Assembly (NCBI GenBank): GCA_964436315.1
Contig: CAYTCZ010000142.1
Span: 1-9,142, forward strand
Origin: CAYTCZ01 sp964436315
Lineage (GTDB): Bacteria; Actinomycetota; Thermoleophilia; Gaiellales; Gaiellaceae
Reading direction: 5' to 3'
Length of the DNA: 9,142 nucleotides
This document shows, piece by piece, positions 1 to 9,142 of this stretch. The notes under the pieces are model-generated. The model made no database searches, was not told the origin of the DNA, and was given only the letters and a program-made list of their open reading frames with translations. A program made the translations under genes and the position numbers. How positions within the stretch are numbered: position 1 is the stretch's first letter; each line of letters opens with the position of its first letter.

Positions 1-27
1 CGCACGTCATCGTTTGCGCAGCTGCGT

Positions 28-84
28 AGAGCCCATTCCGGTAGGTGCGGTGCCGGGGGTGCTGCACCTACCGGTATGGGCTCT
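28..84. repeat. Near-perfect long inverted repeat (hairpin)
   Basis: Bases 28-48 are the reverse complement of 64-84 with a single mismatch (T37 against T75), so the arms are 21 bases long. Within the 15-base spacer, the plus-strand RNA can pair further: G49-U63, G50-C62, U51-G61, G52-U60, C53-G59 and C54-G58. This closes on a GGG triloop at 55-57. The G-U pairs become C/A mismatches on the minus strand, so the full 27-step stem forms only in a plus-strand transcript. No T-tract follows on either side. It could be a factor-assisted terminator between convergent genes, a dispersed palindromic repeat, or a miniature element. The sequence shows the symmetry; the role is inference. Confidence 0.85.
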
Positions 85-114
85 TAGCTTCGACGGGAGA
101 GCGTTGACGATGGT

Positions 115-160
115 GATTGCGTTTTCGTGGATCAGCGGGTGTCGCCCGCTCGACGCAATC
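115..160. repeat. Composite imperfect hairpin
   Basis: The outer arms gattgcgt (115-122) and acgcaatc (153-160) are exact reverse complements. Inside them, CG at 126-127 pairs with CG at 151-152. An inner stem, agcggg (134-139) with cccgct (145-150), closes a 5-base loop. Bulges at 123-125 and 128-133 interrupt the stem. It lies about 140-180 bases beyond the treY stop codon in the direction of transcription. It could act as a transcript 3'-end stabiliser or a Rho-linked terminator, but there is no U-run. It does not match an integron attC core or a tRNA fold. Confidence 0.5.
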
Positions 161-297
161 CTGTGAGAGCAAGTCGGTGGGCGAATCGGGAGCGACCCTA
201 GGCTCCTGCCCTAGTCCTCCACTACTCGCCTCGAGCTCTGCCGACCCTGGCACACGCCGAACCGGTTCCGGTCCCATGGCGATATGCGGTCCGAACG

Positions 298-2312
298 TCA
301 AGGGCGGCAGAGGAGGCGAAGCCCGTTTTCGGCAACGAGGTTTGAGCCCGAGACCGAGTCCTCGAGCGTGAGTTCTTCGCCGGAGAGGACATCCCGCCAA
401 CGCCCCGCCGCGTGGCTGGGGAGCCTGACCACCTCATCTTCCCCTCCGGGACGGAGCGCCACGTACACGAGCACGTCGCCACCCCGGAGGAATCCGCACG
501 CAGCCGGCCCGGCATCGAGCGGTACGTAGGACCCCTCGAAAGCCGCGGCGTATTTGGAGCGGAGCTCGAGCAGTCGCGCCAGCACCATGAGCTTGCGCGA
601 CTCTCGCGTGGAGGGCGCACCGGCTCTGACTTCGGCGAGGAGTTCCCGACGGCTCTCCCAGTCGACCGGTCGCCGATTGTCGGGATCGACGAGGGCCAAG
701 TACCAGGTTTCGTCGCCCTGGTAGATATCCGGAATGCCCGGGACGGTGAGCTTGAGGACGAGCTGGCGCAGTGCGGCTTCCTCTCCCGCCGCGCGCACGG
801 CGTCGGCGAAGGGCCCAAACTCGTCCAGGAACGGCTGGTGCCCCAACAGTCCGCGCGCGAACTGCTTGACGTCTGCTTCCCAGGCCTGGTTTTGATTGAC
901 CCAGCTCGTGTTGACCTTGGCCTCACGGAGGGCCTTCTCCAAGTAGGCGTCGAGACGCTCGGCCTCGATTGGCCACGCGCCGACGAGGGTCTGGTAGATG
1001 AGGTATTCCTCGCTGGGGTCGGGAGCCCGCTCCCGCCGGAGGGGTGCTGCGAGCTCTCGCCAGCGAAGCACGTGCTCTCGCCACTCATTCGCTCTCCCAG
1101 CCAGCGTCCCGATCCGGGCTCGGACGTCGGCGCTTCGCTTAGTGTCATGGGTCGACGTTGCGAGCATGGTGCGCGGGAAACGCCGCATGCGCGCGATGTT
1201 GCGAGCATGGAACGTGTCCACCGAGAGCCCGAACCTGCCCGGATCACCGCCGACCTCGTTCAGCGCGAGTAGGCGGTTGTAGCGGTAGAAAGCGGTGTCC
1301 TCGACACCCTTGGCCATCACGGCTCCAGTCGTCTGCTGAAAGCGACTGACGAAGCCGTCGTATCCCTCCTCCTCAAGGAGGAGGAGCCGCGAGAGCCGGT
1401 CGGGCAACTCGGCGTCCTGAATCGCCGCGCGATCCGCCTCGGCGACCCGGCAATTCAAGGGCTCGACGTACGTGCGATAGACGCTAAACGACGCAAGAGC
1501 CCCCGCAAGGTCGAATTCGTCCTCGCTCGGCAACTCGTTCCACAGGCGCTCGACCTCGGGTCGAAATGTCGTCGCGGCCTGCTCGCGCTTCGCCTCGAAG
1601 GCGATCTCCCCGAACCTCCGATCCTCGCCGGTGAACCCCGAGTAGAGCGCGGTCATCGTCCGCTCGCCGGCAGGATCGACGAACAGGCCCTGGAGGTCGT
1701 TGAGGAACTCGTATCCCGTCGTCCCTTCCACGGGCCAGTCACGAAGTTCCTCGTCTCCCTCGAGAATCTTCTCGACCCAGACCTGGTCGACACCCGAGTC
1801 TCGCAGCCGGCGGAGGTACCCGGCCGGGTCGGCAAGTCCATCGACGTGGTCGACGCGAACGCCCGTGACGAGCCCCTCACCGACCAGGCGAAAGAGCAGG
1901 CTGTGGGTCACTTCGAAAACCTCGGGCTCTTCGATCCGAACGCCGGCGAGCTCGTCTATGTCGAAGAAGCGTCGATGCCTCCCGGTCGCGTCATCGAGGT
2001 CGAAGAACTTCGCCCGGATCATCCGATCGCGCCAGAAGGGGTTTTCCTCGCTCGCGGCCATGTGGTTCGGCACGATGTCGAGAATTACGCCGAGGCCCGC
2101 CCGGCAGAGAGCCTTGAACTCGTCTTCTCCGCCCAGTGCCGTGGAGATCTGCCGCGGGTCGACGACGTCGTATCCGTGCGTCGATCCGCTCCGACTCTGG
2201 AAGGAGGGGGAAAGGTAGAGATGACTGATGCCAAGATCCTTGAGGTACGGGACGAGACCCCTCGCCCCAGCGAAATCGAGGTGAGGCCCGAGCTGGAGCC
2301 GGTACGTCGCTC

Positions 2313-2316
<4 letters not shown>
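298..2316 (-). CDS. treY: Maltooligosyltrehalose synthase TreY (compact form)
   Basis: TreY (GH13_26) is a cytoplasmic intramolecular transglucosylase. It converts the reducing-end alpha-1,4 bond of a maltodextrin to alpha,alpha-1,1, giving maltooligosyl-trehalose for TreZ. The start chosen is GTG at 2316, which begins VRATYRLQL, the usual N-terminus of the family, and overlaps the glgX stop as GTGA. An open frame continues upstream to 2379, but those 21 residues are not family-like. The product is about 672 residues. Region I is DIVPNH (80-85). The predicted nucleophile is D156 in VRVDHVDG, the acid/base is E182 in WVEKIL, and the third acid is D391 in STHDTKRSADVR. Only about 30 residues separate region I from RRFFDID (115-121); most TreY proteins have a long insert there, so the enzyme is short for its family (commonly 700-950 residues). 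The frame is unbroken and all catalytic positions are present, so it is probably functional. It is the last gene of the treZ-glgX-treY operon. Confidence 0.95.
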
Positions 2317-4423
<2,107 letters not shown>

Positions 4424-4427
<4 letters not shown>

Positions 4428-6148
4428 TGGAGCACGGCCCCGCTCCAGGCCGGAAGGCGCGCCGCAGACGACTCGAGCACGACGCTGTCGGTCGCCAGGG
4501 TCACCCTCTGCTTGGTGGTCGGAATCCGGCACTCGCTGTCGTTGAAGTTGCAGAGCAACTGGTATTCGCCGCGGACGACGGCCAGCCAGCGCTCGTCCTC
4601 GTCGAAGCTCACACGAGCCTCCTCCATAGGGAGCTCTCGCCGAAGCTCGAGGAGCGACGCGTAGAAGTCCACCAGATCCTCATCCGCAGTCTCACGGGTC
4701 AGTCGAGACCGTTCGAAGGTCGAGCGACTCTGAGGGTCCGGGAGTTCGCCCGCGAAACCCTCGAACCGGGCGAACTCCTGTCGCCGCCCCTTTCGGGTCG
4801 CCTCGGCGATCGCCGGATCGATGTGATCGGTGAAGAACAAGAACGGGGTCTCCTCTCCATACTCCTCGCCCATGAACAGGAGTGGGATGAACGGGGAGAG
4901 GAGCGTACAGAAGGCGGCGAGTCGCCGGGTCTCCCTCGAGAGCCGGTCGCCCAGAGCGCGGTTTCCGACCTGATCGTGGTTCTGGGAGAAGACGACGAAC
5001 TGCTCGGGGCGGCGGTCGAAGGCCGGCCGGCCCTGTCGCCGGTGACGAAACTCGGAGTATTGCCCGTCATAGACGAACGGGCGGCGGAAGGCCTTGGCGA
5101 GGTGCTCGACGCGGCCGAAATCGACGTAGTAGCCGTCGCGCTCTCCGGTCAGCAGAGCATGGAGGGCGTGGTGGAAGTCGTCGGCCCACTGGCCGTCGAG
5201 ACCCAGGCCTCCACGCTCGGGCGAGCGAATTACTCGCGGATCGTTGAGACCGCTCTCAGCGATGAGCAGCACCGATCGATCGGTGGCCCCCCGCACCCTC
5301 TCGCCGAGCTCCTCGAGGATGTGCGTGGCGCCGAAGTCGTAGATCGCGTGAATCGCGTCAAGGCGGAGGCCGTCGATGTGATAGTCGGAGACCCACATGC
5401 AGGCGTTCTGGATTGCCCACTCTCTGACTTGGTCTGAATCGGGACCGTCGAAGTTGATCGCCTCTCCCCAGAGGGTTCCGTAGCGGTCCGTGAGGTACGG
5501 GCCGAACGCCGCGAGCCTCTCAGAACCCGGGCCGACGTGGTTGTAGACGACATCGAGAAAGACGGCGATGCCTTCGCCGTGGGCGGCGTCGACGAGGCGG
5601 GCGAGGCCCTTCGGACCGCCGTAGACCGGGTGCGGCGCGTACAGGTAGAGCCCGTCGTAGCCCCAGTTGCGATTCCCCGGGAAGGTCGCCACCGGCATCA
5701 GCTCGATCGCGGTCACGCCGAGCTCGCCGAGACTCCGTAGCTCCGGGATGATCGACTCGAACGTTCCGTCCTGGGTGAACGTGCCGACGTGGAGCTCGTA
5801 GAGGACGAGCTCGTCGAGGTCGATCCCGGTCCAGCCGCTGTCGCTCCAGTGGAACGCCCCCGGATCGACGATCCGGGATGGGCCGCGGACACCCTCAGGC
5901 TGAAAGCGCGAGCACGGATCGGGAAGGACGACGTCACCGTCGAGGACGTAGACATAGTCATCGCCGACGTCCGTTTCGAGTCGCGTCGAACGGACTCCAT
6001 AGCCCTCGTCGTCGAGCGCGTGTCGTTCGCCGGCGAGCTCGACGTCGATCTGGTTTGCGCTCGGGGCCCAGACACGGAATTCGACGAGCCCGTCACCAGC
6101 CGGAATGGCGCCCAGCGGTCTCATCCGGGTCTCGGCCGAGAATTTCAC
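4424..6148 (-). CDS. treZ: Malto-oligosyltrehalose trehalohydrolase TreZ
   Basis: GH13_10 enzyme that hydrolyses the alpha-1,4 bond next to the terminal trehalose unit of maltooligosyl-trehalose, releasing free trehalose in the cytoplasm. It is the last step of the TreXYZ route. The product is 574 residues, normal for the family. The N-terminal beta domain (about 9-95) contains VEFRVWAPSA, followed by the linker segment ELVLYELHVGTFT (113-125). Region I is DVVYNH (199-204), the nucleophile D264 is in LRLDAIHAIYDFG, the acid/base E298 in LIAESGLNDP, and the third acid D392 in FSQNHDQVGNR. The spacing agrees with characterised TreZ enzymes. The start used is GTG at 6148; ATG at 6124 (MRPLGA), nearer to many family N-termini, is the alternative. 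A TANNNT box ends 7 bases before the GTG, which favours GTG on a leaderless transcript. It is the first gene of the minus-strand operon. Confidence 0.95.
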
Positions 6149-6154
6149 GGCGCG

Positions 6155-6160
6155 ATGCTA
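6155..6160 (-). promoter_or_regulatory. Candidate -10 box for treZ
   Basis: On the minus strand this reads TAGCAT and fits TANNNT. Seven bases separate it from the GTG at 6148, so transcription would start at or next to the start codon. This is the typical geometry of leaderless genes in actinobacteria, and no Shine-Dalgarno sequence is visible. No -35 match is seen. Such a short box can occur by chance. Confidence 0.4.
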
Positions 6161-6190
6161 GCCGCCAAGACCGTCTCACCGCGCATTGGC

Positions 6191-6196
6191 TAGTGT
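6191..6196 (+). promoter_or_regulatory. Candidate -10 box for glgE
   Basis: TAGTGT fits TANNNT and would place the transcript start near 6203. That leaves a leader of about 22 bases that includes the GGAGGT ribosome-binding site. It sits symmetrically opposite the treZ box within the dyad. No -35 match is seen, so the call is tentative. Confidence 0.3.
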
Positions 6197-6214
6197 GCGG
6201 CGCGAGGCCGAGAC

Positions 6215-6220
6215 GGAGGT
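6215..6220 (+). promoter_or_regulatory. Ribosome-binding site of glgE
   Basis: GGAGGT lies 4 bases before the ATG at 6225. It is the best Shine-Dalgarno match near any start in the window. It decides in favour of ATG 6225 over the in-frame TTG at 6186 and GTG at 6195. Confidence 0.75.
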
Positions 6221-6224
6221 GGCG

Positions 6225-8267
6225 ATGGCCCAGAAGACGGTGACAAGGCGAAGACCGAAAGTCCTACCCCCTGAGCGCTGGGGAGCCGACGGTCGCCGTC
6301 GCGTTGCCGTCGGCGGAATCTCCCCTCAGGTCGAGGGCGGCCGCTTTCCGATCAAGCGTGCCCTCGGGGAGCCGGTGGTGGTCGAGGCCGACGCGTTCGC
6401 CGACGGTCACGATGTGCTCGTCTGCCGGCTTCTGCACCGCCGGCCTGACGACGAGGACTGGGTGGAGAGCCCGATGGAGCCACTCGGGAACGACCGCTGG
6501 CGAGGCGAGTTCACGGTCGAAGACCTGGGCCGCTACGTCTACACCGTCACCGCCTGGGTCGATCCGTTCGAGACCTGGCGGCGCAATCTTCTTCGTAAGG
6601 CGGAGGCGGGCCAGGACGTCAAGCTCGACCTCAGGAGCGGTGCCACCCTGCTCACCGAGATTGCCGACCGCGCCGAGGGCGCCGACGCCGAGCGCCTGAG
6701 GAAGCTCGCGGAGGGCCTTGAGCCCGGGCGTGCCCCGAAGCGAGCCCTCGTCAGGGCCCTCGACGACGAACTTGTCGAGCTCGCCAGCGCGTACCCCGAC
6801 CGGACGCTCGCAACGACCGCCGAGCCGGAGCTCGCCGTCGTCGTCGATCCCATTCGCGCGCGCTTCAGCACCTGGTACGAGCTCTTTCCGCGATCGTGCT
6901 CGCCCGAACCGGGCCGCCACGGCACGTTCGCCGACGTCGAGGCGTGGCTCCCCCGAATCGCCGGGATGGGATTCGACGTCCTCTACCTGCCCCCGATCCA
7001 CCCGATCGGCGCGACGAAGCGAAAAGGGAAGAACAACGCAGTCAAGGCCAAGCCTGGTGACCCCGGCAGTCCCTGGGCAATCGGGTCGACCGAAGGCGGC
7101 CACAAGGAGATCCATCCTGAGCTCGGGACGAGCGAGGACTTCGCGCAGCTCGTCGAGAGCGCGCGCGAGTTCGGCATCGAGATCGCCCTCGACATCGCCT
7201 TCCAGTGCTCGCCCGATCACCCGTACGTCGAGGAACACCCAGAATGGTTCCGGTGGCGGCCCGACGGGACGGTGCAGTTCGCCGAGAACCCGCCCAAGAG
7301 CTACGAGGACATCTATCCGTTCGACTTCGAGGGCGAGGCCTGGCAAGAGCTCTGGGCCGAGCTCAAGAGCATCTTCGACCAGTGGCTCGACCACGGAGTT
7401 CGGATCTTCCGTGTCGACAATCCCCATACGAAGCCGTTCGCCTTCTGGGAATGGGTCATCGGCGAGCTCAAGGCGGAACACCCTGATGCGATCTTCCTCT
7501 CGGAGGCCTTCACGCGGCCCAAAGTGATGCACGACCTCGCCAAGCTCGGGTTCACCCAGTCGTACACGTACTTCGCCTGGCGAAATACGAAATGGGAGCT
7601 TCAGGAGTACTTCAAGGAGCTCACGAAGGGCCCTGGTCGCGAGTACTTCCGACCGAACGCCTGGCCGAACACTCCGGACATCCTGACGGAGTACCTCCAG
7701 TTCGGCGGACGTCCCGCGTTCATCGCGAGGCTCGCGCTCGCCGCCACGCTGGCCGCCAACTACGGGATCTACGGACCGCCCTTCGAAGTCGGCGAGCACG
7801 TCGCCCGGGAGCCGGGAAGCGAGGAGTATCTCGACTCCGAGAAATACGAGATTCGCCACTGGGACCTCGAGCGCCCAGACACCCTGCGCGAGATCATCGC
7901 TCGCGTGAACCAGATCCGACGGGACAATCCGGCGCTCCAGCAGGACTGGACTCTCGAGTTCCACGACGTGGAGAACGAGCAGCTGGTCTGCTACAGCAAG
8001 TCGACTCGGGATCGGGCCAACGTCGTGCTTACGGTCGTAAATCTCGACCCTCACCACACCCAGTCCGGCTGGGTCGAGTTGTCGCTCGAAGCGCTCGGTG
8101 TGGCAGCGGATCAGCCGTACCAGGTGCACGACCTCCTGGGTGGCGGCCGCTTCCTCTGGCAGGGCCCGAGGAACTACGTGGAGTTGAATCCCCAGGTCGT
8201 GCCGGCCCACATCTTCCTCGTCCGAAAGCGTGTTCGGACGGAGCGCGACTTCGACTACTTCCTGTGA
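6225..8267 (+). CDS. glgE: Alpha-1,4-glucan:maltose-1-phosphate maltosyltransferase GlgE
   Basis: GH13_3 transferase that moves maltosyl units from maltose-1-phosphate to the non-reducing end of alpha-1,4-glucan. It is the polymerising step of the GlgE pathway in the cytoplasm. The product is 680 residues from ATG 6225, normal for GlgE. The N-terminal domain carries the family signature VGGISPQVEGGRFPIKR (about 29-45) and VVVEADAFADGHD (51-63). The core has FSTWYELFPRSCSP (214-227) and LYLPPIHPIGATKRKGKNN (253-271), and then PWAIGSTEGGHKEIHPELGT (283-302). DIAFQCSPDHP begins at about 323. The nucleophile is D398 in FRVDNPHTKP, the acid/base E427 in FLSEAFTRP, and the third acid D485 in NTPDILTEYL. 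Their spacing matches, from memory, the Streptomyces coelicolor enzyme. The in-frame extension to TTG 6186 is less likely. It leads the plus-strand operon, with treS 40 bases downstream. Confidence 0.96.
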   Translation: MAQKTVTRRRPKVLPPERWGADGRRRVAVGGISPQVEGGRFPIKRALGEPVVVEADAFADGHDVLVCRLLHRRPDDEDWVESPMEPLGNDRWRGEFTVEDLGRYVYTVTAWVDPFETWRRNLLRKAEAGQDVKLDLRSGATLLTEIADRAEGADAERLRKLAEGLEPGRAPKRALVRALDDELVELASAYPDRTLATTAEPELAVVVDPIRARFSTWYELFPRSCSPEPGRHGTFADVEAWLPRIAGMGFDVLYLPPIHPIGATKRKGKNNAVKAKPGDPGSPWAIGSTEGGHKEIHPELGTSEDFAQLVESAREFGIEIALDIAFQCSPDHPYVEEHPEWFRWRPDGTVQFAENPPKSYEDIYPFDFEGEAWQELWAELKSIFDQWLDHGVRIFRVDNPHTKPFAFWEWVIGELKAEHPDAIFLSEAFTRPKVMHDLAKLGFTQSYTYFAWRNTKWELQEYFKELTKGPGREYFRPNAWPNTPDILTEYLQFGGRPAFIARLALAATLAANYGIYGPPFEVGEHVAREPGSEEYLDSEKYEIRHWDLERPDTLREIIARVNQIRRDNPALQQDWTLEFHDVENEQLVCYSKSTRDRANVVLTVVNLDPHHTQSGWVELSLEALGVAADQPYQVHDLLGGGRFLWQGPRNYVELNPQVVPAHIFLVRKRVRTERDFDYFL

Positions 8268-8285
8268 TCGCGCCAGGCCGGCTTA

Positions 8286-8300
8286 GAACGGTGCCCGTTC
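8286..8300 (+). promoter_or_regulatory. Small hairpin just upstream of treS
   Basis: gaacgg (8286-8291) and ccgttc (8295-8300) form a perfect 6-base stem with a 3-base loop, inside the 40-base glgE-treS gap (8268-8307). It ends 7 bases before the treS ATG. The only purine run, GAGG at 8304-8307, abuts the ATG, so a normal Shine-Dalgarno spacing is lacking. The hairpin could modulate treS translation. It has no T-run, so a terminator is unlikely. Function is not shown. Confidence 0.4.
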
Positions 8301-8307
8301 GACGAGG

Positions 8308-9142
8308 ATGACTCCTGGTTCTCGGCCGCAATCCGACGACCAGCTTCACCTCGAGGCTGACCCGCTCTGGTATCAGGACGCAGTGATCTACCAGCTCCAC
8401 GTCCGGGCCTTTGCGGATTCGGACGGGGACGGAATCGGTGACTTCCGCGGTCTCGTCGACAAGCTCGACTACCTGCACGATCTGGGCGTCACGGCCCTCT
8501 GGCTGCTCCCGTTCTATCCGTCGCCGCTCCGTGACGATGGCTACGACATCGCCGACTACCGGACCGTCAACCCGGCATACGGCACGATCCGTGATTTTCA
8601 AGCCTTTCTGCGCGCGGCGCACCGGCGAGGCCTCCGGGTGATCACGGAGCTCGTCGTCAACCACACATCCGATGCCCATCCCTGGTTCCAGCGGGCGCGG
8701 CGCGCGCCCGCGGAGTCTCGCTGGCGGAACTTCTACGTCTGGAGCGAGACCCCCGAGAGGTACAGGGACGCACGAATCATCTTCCAGGACTTCGAGCACT
8801 CGAACTGGAGCTGGGATCCCGTCGCCAGCTCGTACTACTGGCATCGCTTCTACTCGCACCAGCCCGATCTGAACTACGAGAGCGCAGACGTACGCCGGCT
8901 CATCTCTCGCACCCTGAACTACTGGCTGGGCCTCGGCGTGGACGGCCTGCGCCTGGACGCGGTTCCGTACTTGTTCGAGCGCGAGGGAACGTCCTGCGAG
9001 AACCTCCCGGAGACCCACGCCTTCCTGAAGGAGCTGCGCCGCTACGTGGACGACGGTTTCGAGAACCGGATGCTGCTCGCCGAGGCGAACCAGTGGCCGG
9101 AGGACGCGGTCGCCTACTTCGGTGACGGCGACGAGTGCCACA
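8308..9142 (+). CDS. treS: Trehalose synthase TreS (maltose/trehalose mutase), 5' part
   Basis: GH13_16 enzyme that interconverts trehalose and maltose. In the GlgE pathway it supplies maltose for phosphorylation by maltokinase. The first 278 codons are present, and the frame is still open at the window edge, ending in FGDGDECH, where TreS normally continues into MAFHFPLMPR. The ATG at 8308 is the only sensible start, because TAG lies in frame at 8284. WYQDAVIYQLHVRAF (21-35) and the calcium-loop segment DSDGDGIGDF (37-46) are followed by GYDIADYRTVNPAYG (78-92). Region I is ELVVNHTSDAHPWF (114-127), with Glu where many GH13 enzymes have Asp, as is common in TreS. The nucleophile is D217 in LRLDAVPYL and the acid/base E259 in LLAEANQWP. 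Whether a maltokinase domain is fused at the C-terminus cannot be seen. Confidence 0.95.
   Translation, partial: MTPGSRPQSDDQLHLEADPLWYQDAVIYQLHVRAFADSDGDGIGDFRGLVDKLDYLHDLGVTALWLLPFYPSPLRDDGYDIADYRTVNPAYGTIRDFQAFLRAAHRRGLRVITELVVNHTSDAHPWFQRARRAPAESRWRNFYVWSETPERYRDARIIFQDFEHSNWSWDPVASSYYWHRFYSHQPDLNYESADVRRLISRTLNYWLGLGVDGLRLDAVPYLFEREGTSCENLPETHAFLKELRRYVDDGFENRMLLAEANQWPEDAVAYFGDGDECH

Larger units (their letters stand above)
1..297. other. Non-coding region downstream of treY
   Basis: No convincing gene is seen in these bases. The short open frames here on both strands have Arg/Ser-rich translations with no recognisable motif, and those that run past 297 lie out of frame over treY. The stretch holds a strong inverted repeat at 28-84, a second composite hairpin at 115-160, a 10-base palindrome (cgcagctgcg) at 17-26 and another (gaaccggttc) at 259-268. 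None of these is followed by a clear T-run, so no standard intrinsic terminator for the treZ-glgX-treY operon can be named. The 3' end of an unseen gene may lie just left of the window. Confidence 0.6.
6149..6224. promoter_or_regulatory. Divergent treZ / glgE promoter region with dyad
   Basis: This 76-base gap separates the two divergent operons and must hold, or lie close to, both promoters. It contains an inverted repeat gccaa (6164-6168) / ttggc (6186-6190) with a 17-base spacer. Outside it lie ctag at 6158-6161 and 6190-6193. The segments 6155-6163 and 6188-6196 are mirror related (GGCTAG followed by CAT or TGT). Each half carries a TANNNT box pointing away from the centre. This could be a shared operator plus face-to-face promoters. 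No convincing -35 hexamers are visible. Regulation is inferred from layout and symmetry only. Confidence 0.6.

Noticed and set aside
28..84. Standard intrinsic terminator for treY
   Set aside because: The stem is strong, but no T-run follows on the minus strand, and the element is more than 200 bases past the stop codon.
115..160. Integron attC site or tRNA
   Set aside because: The nested stems were tested by eye against attC core sites (GTTRRRY / RYYYAAC) and the tRNA cloverleaf, and neither fits.
222..1247. 341-codon minus-strand frame overlapping treY in another frame
   Set aside because: The translation is Ser/Arg/Pro-rich and low in complexity, and treY motifs account for the same bases.
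6264..8210. 648-codon open frame on the minus strand, antisense to glgE
   Set aside because: GlgE has full family motifs over this span. The antisense translation is rich in Arg, Glu, Val, Leu and Gly with no motif, which is typical of a shadow frame opposite a GC-rich gene.
8029..9141. Long minus-strand frame opposite the end of glgE and treS
   Set aside because: It runs across two well-supported plus-strand genes and the gap between them, and its translation shows no recognisable domain.

Overview
The window carries a compact cluster of five GH13-family alpha-glucan/trehalose enzymes. They form two divergent groups around a short regulatory gap at about 6149-6224. The DNA is GC-rich (roughly 60-65% by eye, not counted), has many GTG starts and 4-base gene overlaps, and contains a GlgE-type maltosyltransferase. 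Together these suggest an actinobacterial or similar high-GC soil or environmental bacterium. A deep-branching actinobacterium such as Thermoleophilia is a guess that the sequence alone cannot confirm.

Layout: 1-297 is non-coding and holds a strong hairpin (28-84) and a weaker one (115-160). On the minus strand, read right to left, lie treZ (6148-4424), glgX/treX (4427-2313) and treY (2316-298). Each pair is joined by a 4-base GTGA stop/start overlap, so this looks like one translationally coupled operon. On the plus strand lie glgE (6225-8267) and the first 278 codons of treS (8308 to the window edge), separated by 40 bases.

How the genes fit together: the left operon is the glucan-to-trehalose route. 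TreX/GlgX debranches alpha-glucan, TreY turns the reducing end of the maltodextrin into a trehalose unit, and TreZ releases trehalose. The right operon is the reverse GlgE route. TreS isomerises trehalose and maltose, a maltokinase (Pep2/Mak, not in the window, expected downstream) makes maltose-1-phosphate, and GlgE adds the maltosyl units to a growing alpha-1,4-glucan. The two opposed half-cycles are therefore encoded head to head and may share a control region.

Most noteworthy are: the shortened TreY, which lacks most of the usual insert between conserved regions I and II; the dyad-symmetric divergent promoter region with a possible leaderless treZ start; and the near-perfect hairpin at the left edge. 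No wholly unknown protein family is visible. The novelty is in organisation and in the compact TreY.
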